Origin: Niallia endozanthoxylica
Lineage (GTDB): Bacteria; Bacillota; Bacilli; Bacillales; Cytobacillaceae
Length of the DNA: 62,883 bases
NCBI RefSeq assembly: GCF_008710145.1
Contig: NZ_VYKL01000059.1
Location: 1-62,883 of the forward strand
Reading direction: 5' to 3'
The translations under genes were made by a program, and so were the position numbers. This document shows positions 24,104 to 32,213 of the stretch, piece after piece; positions within the stretch are counted from its first letter, which is position 1, and each line of letters starts with the position of its first letter. The notes below the pieces were generated by a model. It worked only from the letters and a program-made list of their open reading frames with translations. It was not told the origin of the DNA and ran no database searches.

Positions 24104-25558
24104 CTAGAGAATTGGCGATAACAGCCTTGAAATGGATTCTTTAAAACGGATAATTAAACTTCTCCGATTATATTCTTGAAGAGTTAATTCCTTTGATACC
24201 TTTAAGTCCGCGTGAAAGCTTTCTGATAAGGCAGCTGCAATACCTTTATCATATAGAAAGGCATTTACTTCAAAGTTAAGCCGAAAGCTTCTCACATCAA
24301 TATTGGCTGTACCAACTGATGAAAGAGAATGATCTACAATAATTGTCTTCGCATGAATAAAGCCATTATCATAAATATATACCTTTGCGCCGGCTTTAAG
24401 AATTTTTCCGATATGGTAATAAGTGGCCCAATAAACAAAAGGATGATCAGGTTTATTAGGAATCATAATTCTCACATCTTTACCTGTTAGAGCGGCGATT
24501 TTTAAAGAATCAAGAAGACTTTCATCTGGAATAAAATAAGGTGTTTGAATCCAAATGGATTTCCTGGCAGATGAAATCATTTTGATATAACCGTATTTAA
24601 TTTGTTCCCATTCAGAATCAGGTCCGCTTGAGACAATTTGCATAGAAATATTTCCCTGAGGTGCAGTATCTGGAAAAAGACTTGGTAAATAAGATATGTC
24701 ATTCCGATGTGAAGCCTGATTCCAATCTAAAATAAATCTTGTTTGAATCGCATGGACCGAACTGCCTGTAATTCGAAGATGAGTGTCCCGCCAATAGCCG
24801 AATCTTTTATTTAAGCCTAAATATTCGTCCCCGACATTAAATCCACCAATATAACCAATCTCTCCATCTATAATCACAAGCTTTCGATGATTTCGGTAAT
24901 TCAATCGAAAATTAATAAGCGGGAATTTAGATGGAAAAAAGGCTTCAACCTCACCGCCTGCTTCAATAAGCTTTTTAAAAGCCTTCCTCCTTAACGAACG
25001 GGAACCAAGATCATCATATAGAATACGTACTTTTACTCCTTGTTTTGCTTTATCGATTAGTAATAGAATCAGTTTTGATCCTATATGATCATTTTTGAAA
25101 ATATAGTATTGAAGGTGAATAAAATCATGTGCATTTTTAATATCCTCGAATAAAGCATCAAACTTTTCTTTTCCATCTGTGAACACTTTTACCGTATTAT
25201 CTGTTGTTAATATGGCATCATTATTAGCGAGCAGCATATAAATCAGACCTTGATTATTCTCCGTTATCCCGTTATGACGGGGAAATTTTCCTGCATGGAA
25301 GCTGGATGTCTGCTCAGCAATCATTTCCTCAATGCCAATCTTTTTTCGATCTTCCCATTCGAACAATTTGCTTCGGGTCAAATTTTGACCGAATAGTAAA
25401 TAGAGGATAAAGCCTAAAATTGGGATAAAGAATAGAACCATCAGCCATGCCCATGTAGGACCGGCATCTTTATTTTCCATAAAGATAACGATGATTGCTA
25501 AAATCATATTTAAAAATAAAATTGAGCTGAATATTAACGAATATAAATCCAAATCCAT
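24104..25558 (-). CDS. cls: Cardiolipin synthase (ClsA type)
   Basis: Condenses two phosphatidylglycerol molecules to cardiolipin and glycerol at the membrane. Two N-terminal transmembrane segments (about 7-27 and 37-56, PIWAW-like region AGPTWAWLM) are followed by two phospholipase D domains with HKD motifs HRKLVIID and HAKTIIVD. It is 484 residues, full length. Several cls paralogues usually exist in Bacillus; which one this is cannot be told here. Confidence 0.94.
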   Translation of the reverse strand: MDLDLYSLIFSSILFLNMILAIIVIFMENKDAGPTWAWLMVLFFIPILGFILYLLFGQNLTRSKLFEWEDRKKIGIEEMIAEQTSSFHAGKFPRHNGITENNQGLIYMLLANNDAILTTDNTVKVFTDGKEKFDALFEDIKNAHDFIHLQYYIFKNDHIGSKLILLLIDKAKQGVKVRILYDDLGSRSLRRKAFKKLIEAGGEVEAFFPSKFPLINFRLNYRNHRKLVIIDGEIGYIGGFNVGDEYLGLNKRFGYWRDTHLRITGSSVHAIQTRFILDWNQASHRNDISYLPSLFPDTAPQGNISMQIVSSGPDSEWEQIKYGYIKMISSARKSIWIQTPYFIPDESLLDSLKIAALTGKDVRIMIPNKPDHPFVYWATYYHIGKILKAGAKVYIYDNGFIHAKTIIVDHSLSSVGTANIDVRSFRLNFEVNAFLYDKGIAAALSESFHADLKVSKELTLQEYNRRSLIIRFKESISRLLSPIL

Positions 25559-25584
25559 AGGTTATATGCCTTTCTGAGCTTCAT

Positions 25585-25740
25585 TTATGCATCTGTTTTT
25601 CGCTCATGCTTGGAGTGATTCAAATCCTCGGCAGGAGGGTCGATTGTATGCTTATATTGGTATGCTTTATTGGTTACCTTTAGACTTACGATTAATACTA
25701 GAAGTACAATAATAATAGAAATTATTAGTACAGTTACCAT
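25585..25740 (-). CDS. ytzI: YtzI-like small membrane protein
   Basis: A 51-residue protein: one N-terminal transmembrane helix (about 3-23) and a short polar tail with VTNKAYQYKHTIDPP. This resembles what I recall of B. subtilis YtzI, from the same neighbourhood. AAAGGAGA lies about 8 nt before the ATG. Its function is unknown. It sits between cls and dps. Confidence 0.75.
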   Translation of the reverse strand: MVTVLIISIIIVLLVLIVSLKVTNKAYQYKHTIDPPAEDLNHSKHERKTDA

Positions 25741-25802
25741 TTTATCATCTCCTTTATTCAATAGTATTTTAACATGAAACGGGAAAGAATCCTTGAATGA
25801 CC

Positions 25803-25828
25803 TTTTAAACCAATTTTTATTTAGGTAT
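25803..25828 (+). promoter_or_regulatory. Candidate sigma-B promoter of dps
   Basis: ttttaa (25803-25808) and aggtat (25823-25828), spaced 14 bp, resemble the sigma-B consensus GTTTaa / GGGTAT. B. subtilis dps is known to be sigma-B dependent; the match here is partial. Confidence 0.4.
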
Positions 25829-25874
25829 GAAGCATGATTAATTGGTTATGTTAAGGAAGGGAGGTAGATGAATA

Positions 25875-26315
25875 ATGACACAGGAATTAATTCAAGCTGT
25901 AAATAAGCAGGTCGCCAATTGGACGGTTCTATATGTAAAGCTGCACCATTATCATTGGTTTGTTAAAGGACAACACTTCTTTACATTACATGAAAAATTT
26001 GAGGAATTCTATAATGAAGCAAATGCACATATTGATGTATTAGCTGAAAGACTTCTTTCAATAGGCGGAACACCTGTATCGACCATGAAAGCTTGTCTCG
26101 AGCTGACATCCGTTCAGGAAGCGAACGGAGGCGAAAACGAAGCAGAGATGGTCCAAGATACCTGCAATGATTTTGAGAAATTAATTCAGGAGCTGCAGGC
26201 TGCAATGAAGCTTGCAGATGAAGCGGGTGATGAGGGAACAGGTGATGTTCTTCTTTCGATTCATGGAAGTCTGCAAAAACATGTGTGGATGCTTAAGTCT
26301 TACCTAGGTTCCTAA
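25875..26315 (+). CDS. dps: Dps-family DNA-protection / ferritin-like protein
   Basis: Stores iron and shields DNA from oxidative damage as a 12-mer. The ferritin-like four-helix fold is indicated by VKLHHYHWFVKGQHFFTLHEKFEE (read in two parts) and NAHIDVLAERLLSIGG, which carry the intersubunit ferroxidase His, Asp and Glu. It is 146 residues, usual for the Bacillus Dps/MrgA group. GGGAGG precedes the start. It is a single gene with its own terminator. Confidence 0.94.
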   Translation: MTQELIQAVNKQVANWTVLYVKLHHYHWFVKGQHFFTLHEKFEEFYNEANAHIDVLAERLLSIGGTPVSTMKACLELTSVQEANGGENEAEMVQDTCNDFEKLIQELQAAMKLADEAGDEGTGDVLLSIHGSLQKHVWMLKSYLGS

Positions 26316-26329
26316 AGATACTTACAAAT

Positions 26330-26380
26330 ATAGAATGAATGCAGTCCGAAGTGGCTGAGTATTCATTCTATTTTTATTTT
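26330..26380 (+). terminator. Terminator of dps
   Basis: atagaatgaat (26330-26340) pairs with attcattctat (26361-26371), followed by a T-rich tract. Confidence 0.85.
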
Positions 26381-26462
26381 GATTGAGCTGTAATGCAAAA
26401 AGAAGAGACTCCCTCATGATGAAGCAGCCTTTTGAAAATAAATTTCAAATATGTATGTATGT

Positions 26463-26720
26463 TTAATGAAGGTTCCGCTGATTTAATATTGGGCTTTGCT
26501 GTTGACCATAATCTTCTTTGGCAAATTTTCCTTTTAAACTTTCAATTAAATAGAGCCCCATAAGTGTATACAGCTCTTGCTCATCCATTTCTTGAATTAG
26601 ATGCAAAATGTCTTCCTTTGACATTTCTTCAAGAAATGCAAACGCTAACATATCAATGTCTTCTTCATCCCCGGTTAACTTGTTTCGATACATTTCATAA
26701 AGTTCATCTACAAGTTTCAT
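26463..26720 (-). CDS. Small conserved hypothetical protein (DUF6154-like)
   Basis: An 85-residue acidic, probably all-helical cytoplasmic protein, with KLVDELYEMYRNKLTGDEED at its start and EEMSKEDILHLIQEMDEQEL in the middle. It resembles a small Bacillus family that I recall as DUF6154; the assignment is tentative. The ATG at 26720 has GGAGGTGAT upstream, which is better than the longer in-frame start. Function unknown. Confidence 0.65.
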   Translation of the reverse strand: MKLVDELYEMYRNKLTGDEEDIDMLAFAFLEEMSKEDILHLIQEMDEQELYTLMGLYLIESLKGKFAKEDYGQQQSPILNQRNLH

Positions 26721-26884
26721 AATTATCACCTCCATCTTTAGTATATAATGACTTAGCAATTTTTACATTATATTTAATTTTACCCATTAATATGTGAAAA
26801 ATTCCTTCCCGTTAGATTAGGAAGTTTTTCGTATAGTATTCATTATACCATGGGGATGATAAAGGTAAAAAGGAATGAATGATT

Positions 26885-27202
26885 ATGAACGAAAAAAAAA
26901 CCTATTATATTGAAATTGCTTCAGGATCTATTTCTCAGAGCGCAACTGATTCACCATGGAACTTCAAAATTGAAGCAACTGAGGAAGAGATTCGCCAGTT
27001 AAGGGAACACTTTGATGAAAATGCATCAGCATCAATAGGAAACTTTATTCGAGCACATATTCCGTTCCGTGAATATCATAACGATCCTGAAAATGATCTT
27101 CAAGATGAGAAACTTAAAGCGGTTTACCAGTTAATTCACGAGCTGGGTGACGATGAGGCAAAACAGCATATTGAAAGTATGGGGTTTTTAGACCATATTT
27201 AG
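26885..27202 (+). CDS. Conserved hypothetical protein upstream of ytkD
   Basis: A 105-residue soluble acidic protein. The N-terminus (KKTYYIEIASGSISQ) looks like a beta strand pair and is followed by helices (EEEIRQLREHFDEN, AVYQLIHELGDDEAKQHIE). I do not recognise the family with confidence. AAAAAGG lies 11 nt before this ATG; an ATG at 26879 is equally possible. It ends 62 bp before ytkD and may be co-transcribed with it. Confidence 0.65.
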   Translation: MNEKKTYYIEIASGSISQSATDSPWNFKIEATEEEIRQLREHFDENASASIGNFIRAHIPFREYHNDPENDLQDEKLKAVYQLIHELGDDEAKQHIESMGFLDHI

Positions 27203-27264
27203 TGCTGAACGAGTCATTTTCCATTAAAATAGGTTAGTGGAAAATAACAGAGGTGCATTAACAT

Positions 27265-27738
27265 ATGGATACTTTTATCGATGATAACGGCGGAAGAGTC
27301 ACGGTTTCCTTTCAAAAAGATTTTTTTGTTAAAAAAGCAAGTCATGTGCTGGTTATATGCCGTTTTTATGATCAATGGCTGTTAACCAAACATAAAGAAA
27401 GGGGCTGGGAATTTCCCGGCGGCAAAAAGGAAGAAAATGAAACGTTGGAAGAAGCAGCGAGAAGAGAGGTTGAGGAGGAAACCGGTGCCCTCCTAACATC
27501 GCTGCAGTATATAGGAGAATATGAAGTGAATACCGGCGAGGATTCTTTTGTTAAAGCCATTTTCTATGCTGAAGCAGCATACTTGGAGCCAAAGGAGGAC
27601 TACTTCGAAACAAACGGCCCCGTTCTAGTCGGTGGGGATTTGTTAGCCCTCCGCTTTCAGGACTCCTACAGTTTTATTATGAAAGACAAGATTGTTGAGT
27701 TGGCTCTAGAAAAAATATCTTTATTACAAACGGTGTAA
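27265..27738 (+). CDS. ytkD: Nudix hydrolase YtkD (RNA deprotection pyrophosphohydrolase / MutT-like)
   Basis: A 157-residue Nudix enzyme. The Nudix box is complete at about residues 51-74: GGKK, a spaced Glu, then AARREVEEETGA with the metal-binding REVEEE core. B. subtilis YtkD hydrolyses NTPs including 8-oxo-dGTP and removes pyrophosphate from mRNA 5' ends. Position next to dps matches B. subtilis. A bidirectional terminator separates it from ytlD. Confidence 0.9.
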   Translation: MDTFIDDNGGRVTVSFQKDFFVKKASHVLVICRFYDQWLLTKHKERGWEFPGGKKEENETLEEAARREVEEETGALLTSLQYIGEYEVNTGEDSFVKAIFYAEAAYLEPKEDYFETNGPVLVGGDLLALRFQDSYSFIMKDKIVELALEKISLLQTV

Positions 27739-27742
27739 TCAT

Positions 27743-27810
27743 AAAGGTGTCAGGCATTGCAAATGGACAGTCTATCTTATTTTGTCTTTTTGTGGTGCCT
27801 GACACTTTTT
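27743..27810. terminator. Bidirectional terminator, ytkD / ytlD
   Basis: aaaggtgtcaggca (27743-27756) and tgcctgacactttt (27796-27809) form a 14-bp stem with a long loop. The ggtgtcaggcac arm is a motif I recall as recurrent in Bacillus-type genomes. Confidence 0.75.
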
Positions 27811-28615
27811 AATTGTTTTTTATTAACTTTTTCTCAAGTAGTTCGACAAGCTGGTACATGATAGTGGCGAATATGGCAATAACGAATAGAGATAAGAATA
27901 CAAGTGTAAAATTAAATACTTGGAAGCCGTAGATGATCATATAGCCAAGTCCTTTGGAGGACACGAGAAATTCGCCTACAATAACGCCAACCCAAGAAAG
28001 GCCGACATTGACCTTTAAGGTAGAAATGATAGTCGGAAATGAAGCTGGCAGGACAGCTTCCTTGAATGATTGTGCTCTAGTCGCGCCAAATATATATAAA
28101 ACCTTTAAATAGTTCGGGTCAACTCCACGAAAAGCTGTATAAACTACAATGGTCGTAATAATGACGGAGATTAAGGCTCCCATGGCCATAATAGATGTAA
28201 AGTTTGGACCGAGTGCAACGATTAGTATGGGCCCTAATGCGATTTTTGGCATGGCATTTAAAATAACCAAATAGGGATCAAAGATTTTTGAAAGGATAGG
28301 TGACCACCATAGTAGAGCAGCTAACAAAGTTCCAAGCAGGGTGCCGAGAAGGAAGCCAAGAATGGTTTCACCGAGTGTCACACCTATATGCATGAACAAT
28401 GAACCGTTTTGAACATTTTCAATCAGTAACTTCCATACTTTTGAAGGAGAACTAAAAATTAGCGGGTCAATCCATCTTAATTGACTAGCTAGCTCCCAGC
28501 TGCCGAAAAAAACCAGGAAAATAATTAACTGATAAAACCGAACCCATCTCTTTTCCCTTTTTAAGGAAGCCAGAAATTTTTGGTGAAGTTGTTGAATCTC
28601 ATCTGATGACTTCAA
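27809..28615 (-). CDS. ytlD: ABC transporter permease (YtlD; ThiX/SsuC-type)
   Basis: Inner-membrane permease of 268 residues with about six transmembrane helices and the BPD-type loop (EAVLPASFPTIISTLKVNVG) that contacts the ATPase. It works with YtlC and YtlA. The start is probably TTG 28615, with AAGGAG 10 nt upstream at the end of ytlC; it overlaps ytlC by 17 bp. In-frame ATGs further upstream (28666, 28678) lack ribosome binding sites. Substrate uncertain: family members import pyrimidine thiamin precursors, sulfonates or nitrate. Confidence 0.88.
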   Translation of the reverse strand: MKSSDEIQQLHQKFLASLKREKRWVRFYQLIIFLVFFGSWELASQLRWIDPLIFSSPSKVWKLLIENVQNGSLFMHIGVTLGETILGFLLGTLLGTLLAALLWWSPILSKIFDPYLVILNAMPKIALGPILIVALGPNFTSIMAMGALISVIITTIVVYTAFRGVDPNYLKVLYIFGATRAQSFKEAVLPASFPTIISTLKVNVGLSWVGVIVGEFLVSSKGLGYMIIYGFQVFNFTLVFLSLFVIAIFATIMYQLVELLEKKLIKNN

Positions 28616-29372
28616 GGGATTCCAACTCCTTCCAAATGGTTTGGAATAAGCTTTGAAATAATTCATGATTTCTTGCATGAAAGGGGACTAGATTTCGCAG
28701 TTCATCAGGAATGATAAAGGTCTTATAGATTTGGCCAGGTCGGGAGGATAATAGAAAGATTCGGTCGCTCATGGCAATAGCTTCACCGATATCGTGTGTA
28801 ACAAGAATAGCTGTTTTATTAAAAGACTTAAGTGTTTCGAAGATGTGATCCTCTAAATGAAGTTTTGTTTGAAAATCAAGCGCGGAAAAGGGTTCATCAA
28901 GCATGAGAACCTTTGGCTCGGTGGCTAATGTCCTGACTAGTGCAACACGCTGCCTCATTCCTCCTGAAAGCTCCTTTGGGAATTGTTTTTCGACTCCTTT
29001 TAAGCCCATTTTTTCAAGCAACTGAAGGGTATATTTTATTCTATCTTTCTGAAGTAGTTTGTTTAGTTTTAGACCAATTTGAATATTTTGTTCAATGGTT
29101 TTCCATGGAAATAAATAATCTTGCTGAAGCATATATCCAATATCGTTTGATTTATTGCCAATTCTTTTTCCCTCTAACGTGACTAACCCTTCAGTTGGCT
29201 TGATTAAGCCTGCAATAATCGAAAGGAGGGTGGTTTTTCCGCATCCGCTCGGTCCAAGCAACGATACGAATTCTCCTTCTGCAATATCAAGGGAAATGTC
29301 AGAGAGGGCGGTAGTAGCAGATGTTTTTGTAAAATAAGTATGACTAATATTTTTTACCTTTAAAAAATTCAT
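28599..29372 (-). CDS. ytlC: ABC transporter ATP-binding protein (YtlC)
   Basis: A 257-residue ATPase: Walker A GPSGCGKTT, signature LSGGMRQRV, Walker B VLMLDEP, and the H-loop region ILVTHD. It belongs to the SsuB/TauB/ThiZ group. AAGGAGG lies upstream of the ATG. It is separated from the binding-protein gene ytlA by 235 bp containing repeat B2, so the operon may be punctuated there. Confidence 0.92.
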   Translation of the reverse strand: MNFLKVKNISHTYFTKTSATTALSDISLDIAEGEFVSLLGPSGCGKTTLLSIIAGLIKPTEGLVTLEGKRIGNKSNDIGYMLQQDYLFPWKTIEQNIQIGLKLNKLLQKDRIKYTLQLLEKMGLKGVEKQFPKELSGGMRQRVALVRTLATEPKVLMLDEPFSALDFQTKLHLEDHIFETLKSFNKTAILVTHDIGEAIAMSDRIFLLSSRPGQIYKTFIIPDELRNLVPFHARNHELFQSLFQTIWKELESLEVIR

Positions 29373-29496
29373 GTATGGCCCTCCTTACGAAAATTCTCTA
29401 TCCATACTGGCAAGGGGGTTTTTTATGGGTACTCACGGAAAAAGTAATACTCTTTCCGCGAGTCATTCTATATAGTGAAAGCGGGAAAGTGTTATT

Positions 29497-29602
29497 GGCT
29501 CTAGCACCTCCCCCCTTGAGGTCATAAGCCAATCCGATTGGAAGGTTAAAGAACAACCGGTTCGTCTTGTGCTATGTCCGAAGGTGAACAGGCGCTTCCA
29601 TT
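29497..29602 (-). repeat. Family B interspersed repeat, copy B2
   Basis: Read on the minus strand it begins aatggaagcgcctgttcacc 5 bp after the ytlA stop. It contains ggttgttctttaacctt and gcttatgacctc, both shared with B1 at 16528-16647, and ends aggtgctagagcc. Its ends can pair as in B1. It lies between ytlA and ytlC, in the direction of transcription. Confidence 0.75.
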
Positions 29603-29607
29603 TTTCG

Positions 29608-30624
29608 TTATTTCATGACTTTCTCAGCAAATTCCGTATTGACTAATGTTTCATATTCAATTCGTTTTGGCAGTTCGCCGGCTTCATCCATAATGTTTTG
29701 TAAATTATCCCATTCTTCTTCATCTAAAATTGGATCCGTTGCAAAGGAGGTTTGATTTTTATAACGCTCAATAGAGGATTCAATAATTTCCAGTTCCGTA
29801 TTCTCAAAGTATTTTTGGATGAGTTTTGCAGTTTCTGCTGAACTGTTTTCATATACCCACTGCTGGGCTTTATATATTGCGCGAGTAAACTTCTCTACGA
29901 TTTCTTGATTCTCTTCAATATAACTTTCCTTTGTCATAAAGGTAGTATATGGTACATGTCCTGACTCCGTTCCGAATGACGCAACAATATATCCTCTGCC
30001 TTCTTTTTCAAACATACTTGCCTGTGGTTCAAACAATTGGACAAATTCTCCCGTGCCCGAGATAAAGGCATTAGCAATATTTGCAAAATCAATATTTTGG
30101 ATTAAGTTCAAGTCATTATGCGGATCAATTCCGTGATTTTTCAGTACAAATTCACCAACCATCTGTGGCATTCCGCCTTTTCGTTGACCAAGGAAAGTGC
30201 TGTCTTTTAGCATTGACCAGTCAAAGTCTTCAATTTTTTCTCGGGAAACGAGAAAGGTACCATCTGTCTGGGTAAGCTGGGCGAAATTAATAACCGGGTC
30301 TGTTGAGCCTTGTGCTGATACATAAATGGAGGTCTCTGATCCGACTAGTGCGATATCAGCACCTCCTGAAACGAGGGTTGTCATCGTTTTATCTCCGCCA
30401 AACGTGGTCATTAATTCAATATCAAGACCTTCTTCCTCAAAAAAGCCTTTTTCAATTGCGACATATTGGGGGGCGTAGAAAATAGAACGTGTGACTTCTG
30501 CTATTCGAACCTTTTCCAGCTTTTTCTCGTTATCATTTGATTTTCCAAAATTACAAGCAACAAGGCTGGTCATTAATATAGTAATAACAAGAAGTAAAAA
30601 ACCAGCCTTCCACCATTTTTTCAT
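29608..30624 (-). CDS. ytlA: ABC transporter substrate-binding lipoprotein (YtlA; NMT1/ThiY-like)
   Basis: A 338-residue lipoprotein with a clear lipobox (SLVACNFG). The NMT1/ThiY-like periplasmic fold is suggested by YAPQYVAIEKGFFEEEGLDIEL and GGDKTMTTLVSGGADIAL (read as separate motifs). It should deliver substrate to YtlD/YtlC. The substrate is unknown: a pyrimidine or sulfonate-type compound is most likely by family. First gene of ytlA-(repeat)-ytlC-ytlD. Confidence 0.9.
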   Translation of the reverse strand: MKKWWKAGFLLLVITILMTSLVACNFGKSNDNEKKLEKVRIAEVTRSIFYAPQYVAIEKGFFEEEGLDIELMTTFGGDKTMTTLVSGGADIALVGSETSIYVSAQGSTDPVINFAQLTQTDGTFLVSREKIEDFDWSMLKDSTFLGQRKGGMPQMVGEFVLKNHGIDPHNDLNLIQNIDFANIANAFISGTGEFVQLFEPQASMFEKEGRGYIVASFGTESGHVPYTTFMTKESYIEENQEIVEKFTRAIYKAQQWVYENSSAETAKLIQKYFENTELEIIESSIERYKNQTSFATDPILDEEEWDNLQNIMDEAGELPKRIEYETLVNTEFAEKVMK

Positions 30625-30716
30625 GATAGGGACCTCCCTCTAATATATATAAATTTTCGATGCCTAAAATATCGTATGAAATTCGGAAAAATGTGTGAGT
30701 GCCCATTTTCTTGCCA

Positions 30717-30751
30717 CAAAAAAACTCTGAAATCAGATTTGATTTCAGAGT
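30717..30751 (-). terminator. Terminator of the CAP-domain lipoprotein gene
   Basis: actctgaaatc/gatttcagagt stem, followed on the minus strand by a U-run, just after the stop at 30773. Confidence 0.85.
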
Positions 30752-30772
30752 AAAAAGTTCACGATTTTTTAT

Positions 30773-32050
30773 TTATTTTCCAATAAACATTTGTGTCCAG
30801 TGATTTCCATTTGTTTCGTAACCTACACCGATATGTGTAAAGTTACGGCTTAGAATGTTTTTTCGGTGTCCTTCACTGTTCATCCAAGCATTAACAACTT
30901 CCTGCGGTGTTCTTTGTCCTTGCGCAATGTTTTCACCTGCTGTTCGATAGGATACACCTTGGTCTCTCATCATGTCGAATGGAGAGCCATAGGTAGGGCT
31001 TGTGTGTGAAAAGTATCCTTTCTGCTGCATGTCAACAGACTTCATTTGGGCAACACTGTTTAATTTAGTATCTGCTTGTAAAGCAGGAAGCCCATTTTTT
31101 CGGCGTTGTTCATTTGTCAAATCAATTACCTGCTGAACAGCTTGACTAACATTAGCAGGAGTCTGCTGCCCTGCAGGAGCTTGCTGTTGCTGCTGTGTTG
31201 GTGCCTGCTGCCTTGCAGGAGCTTGTTGTTGCTGCTGTGTTGGTGCCTGCTGCCCTGCAGGAGCTTGTTGTTGCTGTTGTGCTGGTGCCTGCTGCTGCTG
31301 TGTTTGTGTCTCTGGTGCTTGTGCCAATTCCCGTTGTTTTCTAAGCATTGCCTGTAAACGGTTATCTTGATTTGGGTTGACAGGAATAAATTGATATCTA
31401 GCCTCTTGAACTAGAACGGCCCTTGTATGCGGGTATTTGTTGCTAGATTGAGACGTATTAAGGCTAGATAGATTTGGATTATCGCCGGTGTTATCATAAT
31501 TTTGATTTCGAGCTGTTTTGTTTGTTTGGTTATTAGTTGCTTTGGAATTGTTTCTGTTATTCTGTCCTGTCCAATTAGCGTCGTTCGCATCATTGACATT
31601 TCGAAGTGTCCAAGGATTGGCGGTTCCTGCTCCCAAATATCCAGTTCCCCAGTCTCCATGGTTATTTCTGTTCCAGTTCACATTTGTTGCATTTCGATTA
31701 TTATTATTGTTTACCCTAGCGGCATTACGACCATTATTACGATTATCGTCATTGTTATTTTGAACAGTCCAATACGTCGGTCGATTGTTGTTTGCTGTTC
31801 TATTTGCATTATTATCGTTATCTAAGTAATCTTCAGTAAGCGGACCGCGGTGATCAAATCCATAGGCAGTGCGGTCATCAATCTCACGATTTCTGTTATT
31901 GACTTGATATACATTCGTGCCTGTTCGATTCGATGTATTTAGCTGATTGCCATTTTGTGTATCCATCGCTCCATTTGTGTCATTATTACAAGCTGCTAAG
32001 CCTAAAATAAGCATAGGGGTCACAAAAATACTGAATTTTCGTTTTCTCAA
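30773..32050 (-). CDS. Asn/Gln-rich lipoprotein with C-terminal CAP (SCP/PR-1) domain
   Basis: 425 residues in three parts. A lipoprotein signal peptide ends at GLAACNND. A long low-complexity middle is first Asn/Arg/Thr-rich (about 25-185), then has a 14-residue Gln/Ala/Pro repeat in about three copies (QQAPTQQQQQAPAG type, about 250-295). The C-terminal CAP domain (about 300-425) has NEQRRKNGLPAL, YFSHTSP, AGENIAQG and HRKNILSRNFTHIGVG, close to YkwD-type proteins. The TTG start has AAAGGAGG 8 nt upstream. It probably acts on the outer surface; function unknown, spore-related roles are known for relatives. Confidence 0.88.
   Translation of the reverse strand: MRKRKFSIFVTPMLILGLAACNNDTNGAMDTQNGNQLNTSNRTGTNVYQVNNRNREIDDRTAYGFDHRGPLTEDYLDNDNNANRTANNNRPTYWTVQNNNDDNRNNGRNAARVNNNNNRNATNVNWNRNNHGDWGTGYLGAGTANPWTLRNVNDANDANWTGQNNRNNSKATNNQTNKTARNQNYDNTGDNPNLSSLNTSQSSNKYPHTRAVLVQEARYQFIPVNPNQDNRLQAMLRKQRELAQAPETQTQQQQAPAQQQQQAPAGQQAPTQQQQQAPARQQAPTQQQQQAPAGQQTPANVSQAVQQVIDLTNEQRRKNGLPALQADTKLNSVAQMKSVDMQQKGYFSHTSPTYGSPFDMMRDQGVSYRTAGENIAQGQRTPQEVVNAWMNSEGHRKNILSRNFTHIGVGYETNGNHWTQMFIGK
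31155..31300. repeat. 42-bp tandem repeat inside the CAP lipoprotein gene
   Basis: About three imperfect copies of a 42-bp unit (14 codons, Gln-Ala-Pro-rich). The copies differ at single bases, so copy number could vary between strains by slippage without shifting frame. Confidence 0.75.
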
Positions 32051-32156
32051 TTGAACTTCCTCCTTTGAATAGATGGACTACTCTCTTATTTTGCTTGCTC
32101 TCGTGAAAAAGTATTGATGGGAATAACCGTCTATTTTGGGAGTTATATTGATGAAA

Positions 32157-32198
32157 TAAAAAACTCCCTTAAGTGATGTATTAAAGGAGTTTGATTTT
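32157..32198. terminator. Terminator of the RpiR-family gene
   Basis: aaactcccttaa (32161-32172) pairs with ttaaaggagttt (32181-32192), with A/T runs on both sides, just after the stop at 32214 on the minus strand. Confidence 0.8.
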
Positions 32199-32213
32199 TG
32201 TATGAAGTTGATA

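Noticed and set aside
31155..31300. 42-bp repeats considered as a CRISPR-like array
   Set aside because: The units are directly joined without unique spacers and keep the reading frame of a protein gene.
31106..31825. Long Leu/Cys- and Ile-rich plus-strand ORFs opposite the CAP lipoprotein
   Set aside because: They are antisense shadows of the Gln/Ala/Pro and Asn-rich low-complexity codons.
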